Shown here: piece by piece, positions 15,915 through 24,025 of the stretch | How the letters are laid out: the number at the start of each line of letters is the position of its first letter | Position numbering within the stretch: the stretch's first letter is position 1 | NCBI GenBank assembly: GCA_017446225.1 | Contig: JAFSRH010000074.1 | Coordinates: forward strand, 1-54,222 | DNA: 54,222 bases | Source of the DNA: Oscillibacter sp. | GTDB lineage: Bacteria; Bacillota; Clostridia; Oscillospirales; Oscillospiraceae | Direction of reading: 5' to 3' | Translations under genes and position numbers: made by a program | Notes under the pieces: generated by a model | Seen by the model: only the letters and a program-made list of their open reading frames with translations | Databases searched by the model: none | Told to the model about the DNA's origin: nothing

Positions 15915-17279
15915 TCAGTCGCGGATGGCCTTGTTCATCCAGACGCCGCTCCGGTAGCGGCGGAAGTAAATCAGGCTCCGCGCGGACCAGTCTAAAATCG
16001 CGTGGGCAAACCATACGCCTTCCACGCCGTAGCCCATGTACTTTCCCAGAACGTAGGCGAACAGGACGCGGCAGAGCCACATGGAACCCATACTAACCAG
16101 CATAGTATAGCGGGCGTCCCCCGCCGCGCGCAGAAAGGACGGTATCAGAAAGGACGGCGTCCACAGCAACATGGTCGATACCCCGTGCAGAACCGTCACG
16201 CTGACCGCGAGCCGTTCCGCCTCCGGCGACACGTTGTAAACGCGCATGATCAGCGGCAGAAACGCCAGAATCAGCAGGTTGACCGCAATCAACAGCGCGT
16301 AACAGGCCTTGCTCAGCTTGCGCATATAGCCCCGGGCCTCGTCATACTCTCCCGCGCCGGCGCACTGGCTGATGACCGTTGTCAGGCCCAGACTGACGGC
16401 CTGTCCGGCGAACACGTGGAAGTTGCCCAGCGTGTTTCCGATCGCGTTGGCCACGATGGAGGCCGTGGAGAACGTGGAAATCAGGCTGAAGAGAACCAGC
16501 CGCCCCAGTTGAAACGTACCGTTTTCAATCCCGCTCGGAATGCCAATATACAGGATGTTCCGCATCAGGCGCGGACGGAACGAGAACGCGCGCATATTGG
16601 ACAGGTGCAGGGGCAGGTTCGGGTTGCACAGGAGCGCCAGAATGACCGCCGCGGCCAGTGTGCGTGAAATCAACGTAGGGATGGCCGCGCCGGAGATGTC
16701 CATACCCAGCCCGAAGATCAGAACCGCGTTGCCGACAATGTTCACGGCGTTCATCAGGAGCGACACGGACAGCGAAAGGTCCGACCGCTCCATGGTGCGG
16801 AGTATCGCCGCGCCGCCGTTGTAAAGCGCGATCCCCGGAACGGACGCCATGACAATCAGGTAATAGGTATTCGTGGCGGCCATGACGTCCGGCGCAACGT
16901 GCCCGAAGAGCGTGCGCAGGACCGCGGGGCGGAACAGGTACAGCAACAGCGTAATCAGGACGGAGACCGTACCTAACAACAGAATCAGGTGTTGTCCGGC
17001 ATTATTGGCGTTGTCGCGCTCTTTGCGTCCGATGTACTGCCCGGCGACCACGGCCCCGCCCGCGGCCATTGCGCCGAAAGCGTATATCATCAGATTGCTG
17101 ATGGAATCGACCAGCGAGACCGCCGAAATCGCCGCGTCTCCCACGTGCGACGCCATCAGGGAGTCGGCCAGCCCCACGCCGATTGCAAGAAACTGCTCAA
17201 GAAGCAGAGGGCCGATTAGATCCACGAGTTGCCGGTTGGAGAAACGGGAAAGCGTGACAGGGTTGTGTTTTGCGTTCAT
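15915..17279 (-). CDS. MATE family efflux transporter
   Basis: A 454-residue polytopic membrane protein with about 12 hydrophobic segments and two homologous halves, typical of MATE Na+/H+-coupled drug exporters. Recognisable family features are the opening LIGPLLLEQFLAIGVGLADSLMASHVG, AAGGAVVAGQYIGRKE in the first half and AGQAVSLGLTTVISQCAGAGE in the second. Substrate cannot be predicted. The start at 17279 follows GAAAGGA. That ribosome site lies inside an inverted repeat (17287-17340). The SLH-like gene lies 67 bases upstream in the same direction. Confidence 0.93.
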   Translation of the reverse strand: MNAKHNPVTLSRFSNRQLVDLIGPLLLEQFLAIGVGLADSLMASHVGDAAISAVSLVDSISNLMIYAFGAMAAGGAVVAGQYIGRKERDNANNAGQHLILLLGTVSVLITLLLYLFRPAVLRTLFGHVAPDVMAATNTYYLIVMASVPGIALYNGGAAILRTMERSDLSLSVSLLMNAVNIVGNAVLIFGLGMDISGAAIPTLISRTLAAAVILALLCNPNLPLHLSNMRAFSFRPRLMRNILYIGIPSGIENGTFQLGRLVLFSLISTFSTASIVANAIGNTLGNFHVFAGQAVSLGLTTVISQCAGAGEYDEARGYMRKLSKACYALLIAVNLLILAFLPLIMRVYNVSPEAERLAVSVTVLHGVSTMLLWTPSFLIPSFLRAAGDARYTMLVSMGSMWLCRVLFAYVLGKYMGYGVEGVWFAHAILDWSARSLIYFRRYRSGVWMNKAIRD

Positions 17280-17286
17280 AAAAGGT

Positions 17287-17340
17287 TCCTTTCGGCGTTT
17301 TCGTGAGAATATCGCAGGTTTTCAACGTCCGCCGAAAGGA
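17287..17340 (-). promoter_or_regulatory. inverted repeat that would hide the MATE ribosome site
   Basis: An 11-bp perfect inverted repeat (TCCTTTCGGCG at 17287-17297, CGCCGAAAGGA at 17330-17340) with a 32-base loop. In the leftward transcript the downstream arm contains the AAGGA ribosome site of the MATE gene, eight bases before its ATG. It could control translation. Alternatively it may act as a weak terminator of the SLH gene, since CCTTTT follows. Confidence 0.5.
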
Positions 17341-17346
17341 CCCGGC

Positions 17347-18081
17347 TTACGCTTTGGCCCGATACAGGAACGTCACAATGTCGGCGCGCGTACAGGGCGC
17401 GGACGCGCCGCCGGCGAATCCGCTCATCAGGCGTTTGACGTTGGCCCATTTGACCGCCTCCTCTTCGGTGGCGTCCGGCTTGCCCTCCGCGCGGAGCAAA
17501 TAGGTCAGCACTTCCCCGCGGGTACAGGGCGCGGTGGGTTCAAACGTTGTGGCGCTCGTGCCCTTCATGATACCGCTTTCCACGGCCCAGAGAATCGCCG
17601 TATAGAACGGCCCTTCCGAAACGTCCGTAAAGGGGTTTTTGGCGCTCTTGGGCGCCGGGGACCCCTTGGAACGCCACAGGAACGTGGCCGCGTGTCCGCG
17701 GTGACAGGGATTGTTCGGCGTGAACATGGTTTCCGTGGTTCCGCTCGTAATCCCTTTCTTTACAGCCCATTCGACCGCCTCGGCGTAGTACGCGCTGGAC
17801 GGAACATCCGTAAACGTACTGCTTTTGGCGGTGGGCTTGACGCTGGCCGTGGCCGTGGGCTTGACGCTGGCCGCGTTCGTGGGCTTGACGCTGGTCGTGG
17901 CCGTGGGTTTTGCGCCGGTTGTCGTGGTGGGCTTGGCGTTGGTTGTGGCCGTGGGCTTGCTTCCGAATCCGAACAGGCCCCGCTTCGCGCCGTCCGTATT
18001 GGCAGCATTGGCCGTCTGCGCGGCCTGTTCCTTGATTTTGTTGCTCAGCGCGTTGAATTTGTCCTTTTTTTCGTCAGCCAT
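17347..18081 (-). CDS. SLH-like repeat protein without signal peptide, 244 aa
   Basis: Residues 1-35 are hydrophilic (MADEKKDKFNALSNKIKEQ...), with no signal peptide or membrane segment. A linker of six 8-residue repeats (KPTATTxx, about 42-86) follows. Three S-layer-homology-like modules come next: FTDVPSSAYYAEAVEWAVKKGI, FTDVSEGPFYTAILWAVESGI and a shorter third, each ending in a PC(H/T)RG or PCTRAD turn and TFLWR/TYLLR/TFLYR. SLH modules normally anchor exported proteins to the cell wall, so a cytosolic version is odd. The ATG at 18081 follows AAAGGAAG, and the promoter at 18137-18165 supports it. A function is not evident; this could be an intracellular scaffold. Confidence 0.8.
   Translation of the reverse strand: MADEKKDKFNALSNKIKEQAAQTANAANTDGAKRGLFGFGSKPTATTNAKPTTTTGAKPTATTSVKPTNAASVKPTATASVKPTAKSSTFTDVPSSAYYAEAVEWAVKKGITSGTTETMFTPNNPCHRGHAATFLWRSKGSPAPKSAKNPFTDVSEGPFYTAILWAVESGIMKGTSATTFEPTAPCTRGEVLTYLLRAEGKPDATEEEAVKWANVKRLMSGFAGGASAPCTRADIVTFLYRAKA
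17831..17962 (-). repeat. 24-bp tandem repeat coding the KPT linker
   Basis: Five full 24-base units and a partial sixth begin with GTGGGCTT (plus strand) at 17831, 17855, 17879, 17903, 17927 and 17951. On the coding strand each encodes KPT plus five small residues. The copies are diverged, consistent with expansion by slippage followed by drift. Confidence 0.85.
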
Positions 18082-18136
18082 ATCTTTGCGCTTCCTTTCC
18101 GTTACAATAACGGGTCCGTTGCGCGGACCCTGTCCC

Positions 18137-18165
18137 ATTGTAGTACCGCCGCCGGAAAATAGCAA
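18137..18165 (-). promoter_or_regulatory. promoter of the SLH-like gene
   Basis: Reverse-strand TTGCTA (18160-18165), a 17-base spacer and TACAAT (18137-18142), about 55 bases before the ATG at 18081. Confidence 0.65.
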
Positions 18166-18222
18166 GTGTTTTTTACGTGGCGCGTAAAAAGCAGCCGCTC
18201 CGCGTTCTGGCGGGGCGGCCAC

Positions 18223-18309
18223 TGGTGCCGGTGGTGGGACTCGAACCCACACGGTGTCGCCACCAACGGATTTTGAGTCCGTCACGTCTACCAATTCCAT
18301 CACACCGGC
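18223..18309 (-). tRNA. tRNA-Leu (anticodon CAA)
   Basis: The reverse strand reads a complete class II tRNA. The acceptor arm GCCGGTG pairs with the 3' side CACCGGC, the anticodon loop ctCAAaa gives anticodon CAA, a long variable arm (TGGTGGCGACACCG) marks it as Leu, and the T arm carries GGTTCGAGTCC. The 3' CCA is encoded (18223-18225). It has its own promoter at 18322-18350. Confidence 0.95.
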
Positions 18310-18321
18310 GGCAACAGACAT

Positions 18322-18350
18322 ATTATACACCCTTGAAAGGCGGATTGCAA
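18322..18350 (-). promoter_or_regulatory. promoter of tRNA-Leu
   Basis: Reverse-strand TTGCAA (18345-18350), a 17-base spacer and perfect TATAAT (18322-18327), ending 13 bases before the tRNA. Confidence 0.8.
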
Positions 18351-18395
18351 GAGAAATTTTTAAAAATTTCACGCAAATGTCCGGGCGTCCAAGGC

Positions 18396-18424
18396 TTGAT
18401 TTTTACAGGGGTACTGATTATCAT
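18396..18424 (+). promoter_or_regulatory. possible promoter of the Spo0A-C-like gene
   Basis: TTGATT (18396-18401), a 17-base spacer and TATCAT (18419-18424), about 70 bases before the ATG at 18493. Each box departs from consensus. Confidence 0.45.
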
Positions 18425-18492
18425 GGAAGGTACAATCGGCCCCTTCCCCGTGCTGAGCATGACAGAAACACATATTCAGGAGGTACAGAACG

Positions 18493-18861
18493 ATGCGGCA
18501 TTGGAACGCGGCCTCACTTCTTACGGAAATCCATGATTTGCTGTACCGCTTGGGCGTAAAAGCCACGATTCAGGGATTTTTTGAGACATCCTGCGCGGTG
18601 TTTCTGGTCATGCGACAGCGGGACCGTCCATGGTTTTCCATCATGGAAATTTACCGGGAGATTTCCGCGTTGTACCACATCGACCTTGAAGTCATTGACC
18701 CGCGCATTCGCCGCGTGATCCGAAAAATCTGGAAGAGCAATCCGGAACTGTTGAACCGTATCGCCGGGGAGGAACTGCGTACCATGCCCACACCAAGGCA
18801 TTTTATCAACATTCTGTGTCGCTACCTCACCTTGAAGCAAGCGCGCGGAAAGAACCGGTAG
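18493..18861 (+). CDS. stand-alone Spo0A C-terminal-domain-like protein, 122 aa
   Basis: The whole product aligns by eye with the DNA-binding effector domain of the sporulation regulator Spo0A. It shows an opening helix ending LLYRLGVKATIQGFF (Spo0A: IIHEIGVPAHIKGYLYL), the central IYREISALYHIDLEVIDPRIRRVIRKIW ([28 protein letters not shown]) and the end TPRHFINILCRYL (KPTNSEFIAMVADKL). It lacks the receiver domain and so cannot be controlled by phosphorelay in the same way. The start has AGGAGG upstream. It may be a dedicated transcription factor or a competitor for 0A boxes; neither is shown. Confidence 0.75.
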   Translation: MRHWNAASLLTEIHDLLYRLGVKATIQGFFETSCAVFLVMRQRDRPWFSIMEIYREISALYHIDLEVIDPRIRRVIRKIWKSNPELLNRIAGEELRTMPTPRHFINILCRYLTLKQARGKNR

Positions 18862-18918
18862 CCGGTCCTGCGCGAACGTTCCGGAATTTTGAATTAGTTT
18901 CAACTAACTATAAGACGT

Positions 18919-18954
18919 AAAAATATGGCGGGGCGGATGGCATTCCGTCCCGCC
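18919..18954 (-). terminator. terminator of the ABC-apbE operon
   Basis: On the reverse strand, a stem of 11 positions with one G-T pair (TCCGTCCCGCC arm at 18944-18954, GGCGGGGCGGA arm at 18927-18937) is followed by ATATTTTTAC. It lies just after the apbE stop at 18959. Confidence 0.75.
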
Positions 18955-18958
18955 GTGG

Positions 18959-19963
18959 TTACGTCTCCAGCGTCCGGACCGTGTACGGCGCGCTTTCCAG
19001 CGGCGTATATGTCAGGCCGGGCGTTACCAGCGTTTCGTCACGGTCCGTAATCAGGATCATGTCAAAGCCGCCGGAATCGCGCCAGAAACGTTCCGCCTTC
19101 TCCGGACCCATCACAAACAACGCCGTGGACAGCGCGTCGCATAACGCCCCATCGTCCGCAATCACGGTGGCGGACAGAACGCCGCTCCGCGCCGGCCGTC
19201 CCGTGGCCGGGTCCATGATGTGCCAGTATGTTTCCCCGTCCTCGCCGGTAAACCAGCGTTCGTACCCGCCGGACGTCACCGCGGCTTTGTCGCGGACTTC
19301 CACAATCCCCGCGTAATCGGTCTCCCGCCGGGGGTCGCGTATCGCCACGCGCCACGCCGAACCGTCCGGCTTGCTCCCTATGGTCTGCACGTTCCCGCCC
19401 AAGTTCAACAGGCCGGAAGTCACGCCGCGTTCCCGGAGATACGCCGCCGCCTCACGTCCGGCGTAGCCTTTCGCCACGCCGCCCAAGTCGATTTCCATGC
19501 CCTCCGGAAGCGTTACGTCCGTGCCGCTGAGGCGTATTCGGGCATAGTCCACGTACTCCAACAGCGCGGCGGTCTCATCGAAGGACGGTACGCGGTAGTC
19601 TCCCGTGGTGAAGCCCCACGCCCGGACCACCGGATAAATCGAGATATCGAACGCGCCCCGCGTCAGACGGCACAACGACAGCGCGGTATCAAGCAGCGCG
19701 GCGGTCTCCGGGGAGACGCTTCCGCCGCCGTCACGGTTCAACGCGTACAGTTCACTGCTCTGACTGGTCGTGGATACGCGGCGCTCAATGTCCATGACAA
19801 GGTCCCGCGCTTCTTCCAAGCGGCTTTTGTCCGTGTACGCGGAAAACTCCATCAAGGTATCCATGGCGAGAAAGTCGACTTTCGGAGGCCCGGAGGGCCT
19901 CTGTCCGCACGCGCACAGCAGACACAGGCAAAGGGACAGTAACAGAATCCGCCGTTTTTTCAT
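18959..19963 (-). CDS. apbE: FAD:protein FMN transferase, lipoprotein
   Basis: A 334-residue ApbE that covalently attaches FMN to threonine of target flavoproteins outside the membrane. It opens with a lipoprotein signal, MKKRRILLLSLCLCLLCACG, with the lipobox Cys at about residue 19. Family motifs follow: AMDTLMEFSAY, TRGAFDISIYPVVRAWGF, EIDLGGVAKGYAG (FAD site), SGLLNLGGNVQTIG and DALSTALFVMG (metal-binding Asp, Thr region). The start has GAAAGGGAAC. It lies 14 bases after the ABC exporter pair and is probably co-transcribed, which is not a standard apbE setting (Rnf or Nqr clusters). The target flavoprotein is not in the window. Confidence 0.95.
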   Translation of the reverse strand: MKKRRILLLSLCLCLLCACGQRPSGPPKVDFLAMDTLMEFSAYTDKSRLEEARDLVMDIERRVSTTSQSSELYALNRDGGGSVSPETAALLDTALSLCRLTRGAFDISIYPVVRAWGFTTGDYRVPSFDETAALLEYVDYARIRLSGTDVTLPEGMEIDLGGVAKGYAGREAAAYLRERGVTSGLLNLGGNVQTIGSKPDGSAWRVAIRDPRRETDYAGIVEVRDKAAVTSGGYERWFTGEDGETYWHIMDPATGRPARSGVLSATVIADDGALCDALSTALFVMGPEKAERFWRDSGGFDMILITDRDETLVTPGLTYTPLESAPYTVRTLET

Positions 19964-19977
19964 GTTTGTTCCCTTTC

Positions 19978-21807
19978 TCAGTCAAGTTCGGCCTGTCCGG
20001 TATAGAGCCGGTAATAGCGTCCCCGCAAGGCCAGAAGCTCCTCGTGACTGCCGCGCTCGATAATCCGTCCGTGTTCCAAGACAAGAATCGCCTGCGCGCT
20101 CCGTACCGTGGAAAGGCGGTGCGCGATAACAAAGACGGTCCGGCCGGTCATGAGCGCGTCCATACCCTGTTCGATCAGTTTTTCGGTCCGGGTATCGATC
20201 GAACTGGTCGCCTCGTCCAGAATCAGGACCGGCGGGTCCGCGCACGCCGCGCGGGCAATGTTGAGTAACTGCCGTTCGCCCTGACTGAGACTCCCGCCAT
20301 CGCTGGACAGTTCCGTGTCGTAGCCCTGAGGCAGACGCCGGATGAACGCGTCTGCGCCCGCCAGTCTTGCCGCCGCGTACACTTCCCCGTCCGAAGCCGC
20401 GGGGCGTCCGTAACGGATGTTCTCCATGACCGTGCCGGTAAACAGGTGCGTGTCCTGTAAGACCACGCCCAGCGAACGCCGCAAGGATTCTTTCGCAATG
20501 TCCCGCACGTTGATACCGTCATAGGTGATGGAACCGTCCTGAATATCGTAAAAGCGGTTAATGAGGCTGGTTATGGTGGTTTTACCCGCGCCGGTGGAGC
20601 CGACAAAGGCGATTTTCTGCCCGGGGTTGGCGTACAGGGACACTTCATGCAAAACGATTTTTTCCGGCACGTACCCAAACGTTACGTTTTCAAAGCGTAC
20701 GTCCCCCCGTAAGGGAACCAAACTTCCGTCCGGCTGCTTCCACGCCCAGACGCCGTTGTCATCCGGGCGGCCCCGTTCATCAACGCGCGTCAGCGTAACG
20801 GTACCGTTATCGGGTTCCGGCTCCGTCTCCATCATCTCAAAGACGCGTTCGGCCCCGGCGACCGCCGACAGAATCGTGTTGACCTGTTGCGATACCTGCG
20901 TAATGGGCTGGCTGACCTGCCGGGAGTACAGCAGAAACGCGCCCAAGCCGCCCAAGTCCCCGCTCCGGATTGCCAGCAACGCCCCCACGCAACAGGTCAG
21001 GGCGTAATTGATATAACTAAGGTTGCCCATGGCCGGCATCATGATTCCGGCGAAAATCTGCGCTCTGGTGGCGGCGGCGCGGTAGGCGTTATTTTTCTCA
21101 TAAAAGCCCGCTTTGGCGGCGTCCTCGTGATGGAACACTTTGATCACTTTTTGTCCGCCGGTCATCTCCTCAATGTAGCCGTTTAACGCGCCTAACGCCT
21201 TCTGCTGTGCGGAGAAGTAGCGGCGGCTCCGGCTCCCAATGACACGGACCACGGTCAACATCACGACCAGCATTCCCACAGTGACCAGCGTCAGGGCGGG
21301 GTTGAGAAGGAACATGGCCGTGATGGTAAAGGTAAAGTTGAGCGTACTTGAAATGAGGCTTCCGAAACTGTTGTTGAGGGCTTCCGAGATGGTTTCGATG
21401 TCATTGGTGTAACGGCTCATCAGTTCGCCGTGGGTATGGGTGTCAAAGTATCTCAGGGGAAGAGCCTGCATTTTGGAGAACATATCACGCCGAATCTGCG
21501 CCACGGCGTTCTGGGCCACCTGTACCATAATCCGGGCGTAGCCGTAGGAACAGGCGGCCCCGAGCGCGTAAATGAAAGCCATGAGGCCCAGCATACGCGC
21601 CAGTCCGGCGAAGTCGCCGGGGATGATAAAGTTGTTAATCAGCGGCTTGAGGAGGTACGACCCGCCCACCGTGCAAAGCGAACTGCACACCAGCAGAACC
21701 GCCACCAGTACGAGTACCAGCTTATAGGGGGCCAGATAACGCATCAGTTTGAAGATGGTACTTTTCAGGTCTTTGGGCTTCTGAAAGCCGGGTCTCCGCT
21801 TAGCCAT
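19978..21807 (-). CDS. ABC exporter half, canonical nucleotide site
   Basis: A 609-residue fused membrane (about 25-330) and ATPase (about 370-605) half-transporter. It has Walker A GSTGAGKTT, signature LSQGERQ (variant of LSGGQ), Walker B LILDEATSSID with the catalytic Glu, and switch His in IAHRLSTV. Its start overlaps the stop of the other half by eight bases, a sign of tight coupling. The partner carries the degenerate site, so together they form a heterodimeric exporter of the BmrCD/LmrCD or TM287/288 type. Substrate is probably a drug or lipid-like compound, not determinable here. An insertion rich in polar residues precedes the ATPase domain (about 340-365). Confidence 0.93.
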   Translation of the reverse strand: MAKRRPGFQKPKDLKSTIFKLMRYLAPYKLVLVLVAVLLVCSSLCTVGGSYLLKPLINNFIIPGDFAGLARMLGLMAFIYALGAACSYGYARIMVQVAQNAVAQIRRDMFSKMQALPLRYFDTHTHGELMSRYTNDIETISEALNNSFGSLISSTLNFTFTITAMFLLNPALTLVTVGMLVVMLTVVRVIGSRSRRYFSAQQKALGALNGYIEEMTGGQKVIKVFHHEDAAKAGFYEKNNAYRAAATRAQIFAGIMMPAMGNLSYINYALTCCVGALLAIRSGDLGGLGAFLLYSRQVSQPITQVSQQVNTILSAVAGAERVFEMMETEPEPDNGTVTLTRVDERGRPDDNGVWAWKQPDGSLVPLRGDVRFENVTFGYVPEKIVLHEVSLYANPGQKIAFVGSTGAGKTTITSLINRFYDIQDGSITYDGINVRDIAKESLRRSLGVVLQDTHLFTGTVMENIRYGRPAASDGEVYAAARLAGADAFIRRLPQGYDTELSSDGGSLSQGERQLLNIARAACADPPVLILDEATSSIDTRTEKLIEQGMDALMTGRTVFVIAHRLSTVRSAQAILVLEHGRIIERGSHEELLALRGRYYRLYTGQAELD

Positions 21808-23533
21808 GCGCCATCACTCCTTCCTGTTGCGACTGGTACACGTCCCGGTAAATCTCACAGCGTTCCAACAGTTCCGCATGGGTCCCGGCGTCCACGATTG
21901 CGCCGTTGTCCATGACGAAAATCCGGTCCGCGTCCATCACGGACGCCACGCGCTGGGCAATGATGAACTTTGTCGTGCCCGAAAAGCCCGTCCGGAACGC
22001 CTCCCGGATTTTGGCGTCCGTGGCCATGTCCACGGCGCTGGTAGAGTCGTCTAAAATCAGGATTTTCGGCCGGGTCAGGAGCGCCCGCGCGATACAAAGA
22101 CGCTGTTTCTGTCCGCCGGAGACGTTCACGCCGCCTTGTCCAAGGTCGGTGTCCAGTCCGTCCGGCATATTCTTCAGGAATTCGTCCGCGCACGCGGTCC
22201 GGCAGACGTCCCATAATTCCTCGTCCGTGGCGTCCGGTTTTCCCCAGCGGAGGTTGTCCCGGATGGTGCCGGAAAAGAGCGTGTTTTTCTGCAAAACCAT
22301 GCTGACCGCGCCCCGGAGATGTTCCATGGTATAGTCCTGTACGGGACGTCCGCCTACGCGTACCGTTCCTTCCTGACACTCATACAGGCGCGGTATCAGC
22401 GACACGAGCGATGTTTTCCCGGAACCCGTGCCGCCCAAAATCCCCACCGTGGCCCCGGACGGAACGTGTATGGTAATATCCCGTAAGACCCATTCCGGGT
22501 TGTCGGCGTGGTAGCGGAAAAAGACGTTCTCAAAGTCAACGGAGCCGTCCGGGACGCACGCGGACGTGTCCGCCGTGGTATCGGTCATGGCCGGAGGCTC
22601 GTTAAGCACTTCCGCCACGCGCCGCCCGCACGCCACCGCCCGCGTCATCATCATGAACATCATGGAGAACATCATCAGGGAGATCATAATCTGCGTAATA
22701 TAGGTGAAATACACCATCAGGTCCCCTTTGCCGAGTTCCCCCGCGTAGACCATGTGTCCGCCGAACCACATCACCGCAATGAGCGTGGAATAGACGATCA
22801 ACATCATCACGGGCATATTGACAACGACCGTGCCGAAGGCCCGCAGGGACGTGTTTTTCAATGCCTGATTGCGCTGTTGAAATTTTTCCGTCTCGCTCTC
22901 TTCCCGTACGAACGACTTCACCACACGGATTCCCGTCAAGTTCTCCTGTACGACCAGATTCAGGGCGTCCGTCTGCTCCTGTAGCGCCCGAAACATGGGG
23001 CTTGCCCGGACCATAATCAGCGCCACGACCGCCGCCAGTAACGGCAGCGACACCAGAAAGACCGAACTTAACCGCGCGCTGATTTTTACCGAAAACGCGA
23101 TGGCCGCCACCAGCATGACCGGCGAACGTACCGCGATACGCATACTCATCATGAGCGTGATTTGCAGGGCGTTCACGTCGCTGGTCAGACGGGTGACCAG
23201 TGAGGCCGTGGAGAACTTTTCAATATTGGAAAAGGCATAGTCCTGTATCCGCTCGTACTCCGCCTTACGGAGGTTCGCGCCGAACCCCATGCCCACGATG
23301 GACGACACGGACGCCCCCGCCATGCCGAAACACAGAGACATGACCGCCATGCCCACCATTTTCAGGCCTTCCCGCATAATATAAGCGGCGTTGGCGGCGG
23401 GAATGCCGATGTCGACAATGTCGCTCATGACCATGGGGATGAGCAGTTCAAAGATAGCTTCGGCCGCGGAACAGGCCACGCCCAAGACAATCAGCGGGAC
23501 ATAGGGCCGCATACTGGACCAGATGTTTTTCAC
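21800..23533 (-). CDS. ABC exporter half, degenerate nucleotide site
   Basis: 577 residues from the GTG at 23533 (AAAGGAAG upstream; an in-frame GTG six codons earlier is less well placed). Six membrane segments precede the ATPase domain. Walker A is GGTGSGKTS, the signature VSGGQKQR is intact, Walker B is LILDDSTSAVD with Asp replacing the catalytic Glu, and the switch position is Gln in FIIAQRVASV instead of His. Both changes are the known marks of the non-hydrolysing site in heterodimeric exporters. It is the first gene of the operon with the second half and apbE. Confidence 0.93.
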   Translation of the reverse strand: MKNIWSSMRPYVPLIVLGVACSAAEAIFELLIPMVMSDIVDIGIPAANAAYIMREGLKMVGMAVMSLCFGMAGASVSSIVGMGFGANLRKAEYERIQDYAFSNIEKFSTASLVTRLTSDVNALQITLMMSMRIAVRSPVMLVAAIAFSVKISARLSSVFLVSLPLLAAVVALIMVRASPMFRALQEQTDALNLVVQENLTGIRVVKSFVREESETEKFQQRNQALKNTSLRAFGTVVVNMPVMMLIVYSTLIAVMWFGGHMVYAGELGKGDLMVYFTYITQIMISLMMFSMMFMMMTRAVACGRRVAEVLNEPPAMTDTTADTSACVPDGSVDFENVFFRYHADNPEWVLRDITIHVPSGATVGILGGTGSGKTSLVSLIPRLYECQEGTVRVGGRPVQDYTMEHLRGAVSMVLQKNTLFSGTIRDNLRWGKPDATDEELWDVCRTACADEFLKNMPDGLDTDLGQGGVNVSGGQKQRLCIARALLTRPKILILDDSTSAVDMATDAKIREAFRTGFSGTTKFIIAQRVASVMDADRIFVMDNGAIVDAGTHAELLERCEIYRDVYQSQQEGVMAHG

Positions 23534-23569
23534 ACGCTCACTTCCTTTCACGTTTGCTATATATAGAGG

Positions 23570-23599
23570 ATACTAACACGGCTTCCCCGCCGCTGTCAA
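23570..23599 (-). promoter_or_regulatory. promoter of the ABC-apbE operon
   Basis: Reverse-strand TTGACA (23594-23599), an 18-base spacer and TAGTAT (23570-23575), some 35 bases before the GTG start. Confidence 0.7.
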
Positions 23600-23621
23600 G
23601 CAAAAAAAGTCCGAAACCCCC

Positions 23622-23650
23622 TTGCATTCTTCCGAATCATCTGATACAAT
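23622..23650 (+). promoter_or_regulatory. promoter of rpsT
   Basis: TTGCAT (23622-23627), a 17-base spacer and TACAAT (23645-23650), divergent from the ABC operon promoter and about 40 bases before the rpsT start. Confidence 0.75.
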
Positions 23651-23691
23651 GTCTTTCCATGCAATACGAAGTTCGGAGGGAGGGAAAAACA

Positions 23692-23955
23692 TTGCCGAAT
23701 ATTAAATCCGCCAAAAAGCGTGACCTTATCGGGAAGGCCCGGAACGCGCGTAACCGCGCCCGGAAGTCCGATATGAAAACCGCCGTGAAAAAGTTCGAGG
23801 CCGCCGCGGCTGAGGGCGACCGCTCCGTAGCCGAGACCGCTTACCGTGTCGCGGTGAAGAAGGTCGACCAAGCGGTTGCGCGGGGCGTGCTCCATAAAAA
23901 CGCCGCCGCACACAAAAAAAGCGCTATGACCTTGAAACTCAATCAGGTTGGCTGA
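23692..23955 (+). CDS. rpsT: 30S ribosomal protein S20
   Basis: An 87-residue S20 that binds 16S rRNA. The sequence PNIKSAKKRDLIGKARNARNRARKS is the family's opening, followed by the basic helices KTAVKKFEAA and HKNAAAHKKSAMTLKLNQ. It begins with a TTG at 23692 preceded by GGAGGGAGGG; the ATG-started longer frame crosses the promoter and is rejected. S20 genes with rare start codons are known to be translationally self-regulated in other bacteria, which may apply here. Confidence 0.96.
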   Translation: MPNIKSAKKRDLIGKARNARNRARKSDMKTAVKKFEAAAAEGDRSVAETAYRVAVKKVDQAVARGVLHKNAAAHKKSAMTLKLNQVG

Positions 23956-23961
23956 CCATGG

Positions 23962-24009
23962 CCCCCCGAATCCGCGCTGTTACGCTGTGTTTCGGGGGGA
24001 TGTTTTTAT
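23962..24009 (+). terminator. rpsT terminator
   Basis: A nine-base-pair perfect stem CCCCCCGAA/TTCGGGGGG (23962-23970 with 23991-23999), a 20-base loop and atgttttt after it. Confidence 0.75.
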
Positions 24010-24025
24010 CGGGAAGGGAGGCTTT

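Noticed and set aside
17825-18187. Glycine- and valine-repeat protein on the plus strand
   Set aside because: It is the antisense reading of the KPT linker repeat in the SLH-like gene, with no ribosome site.
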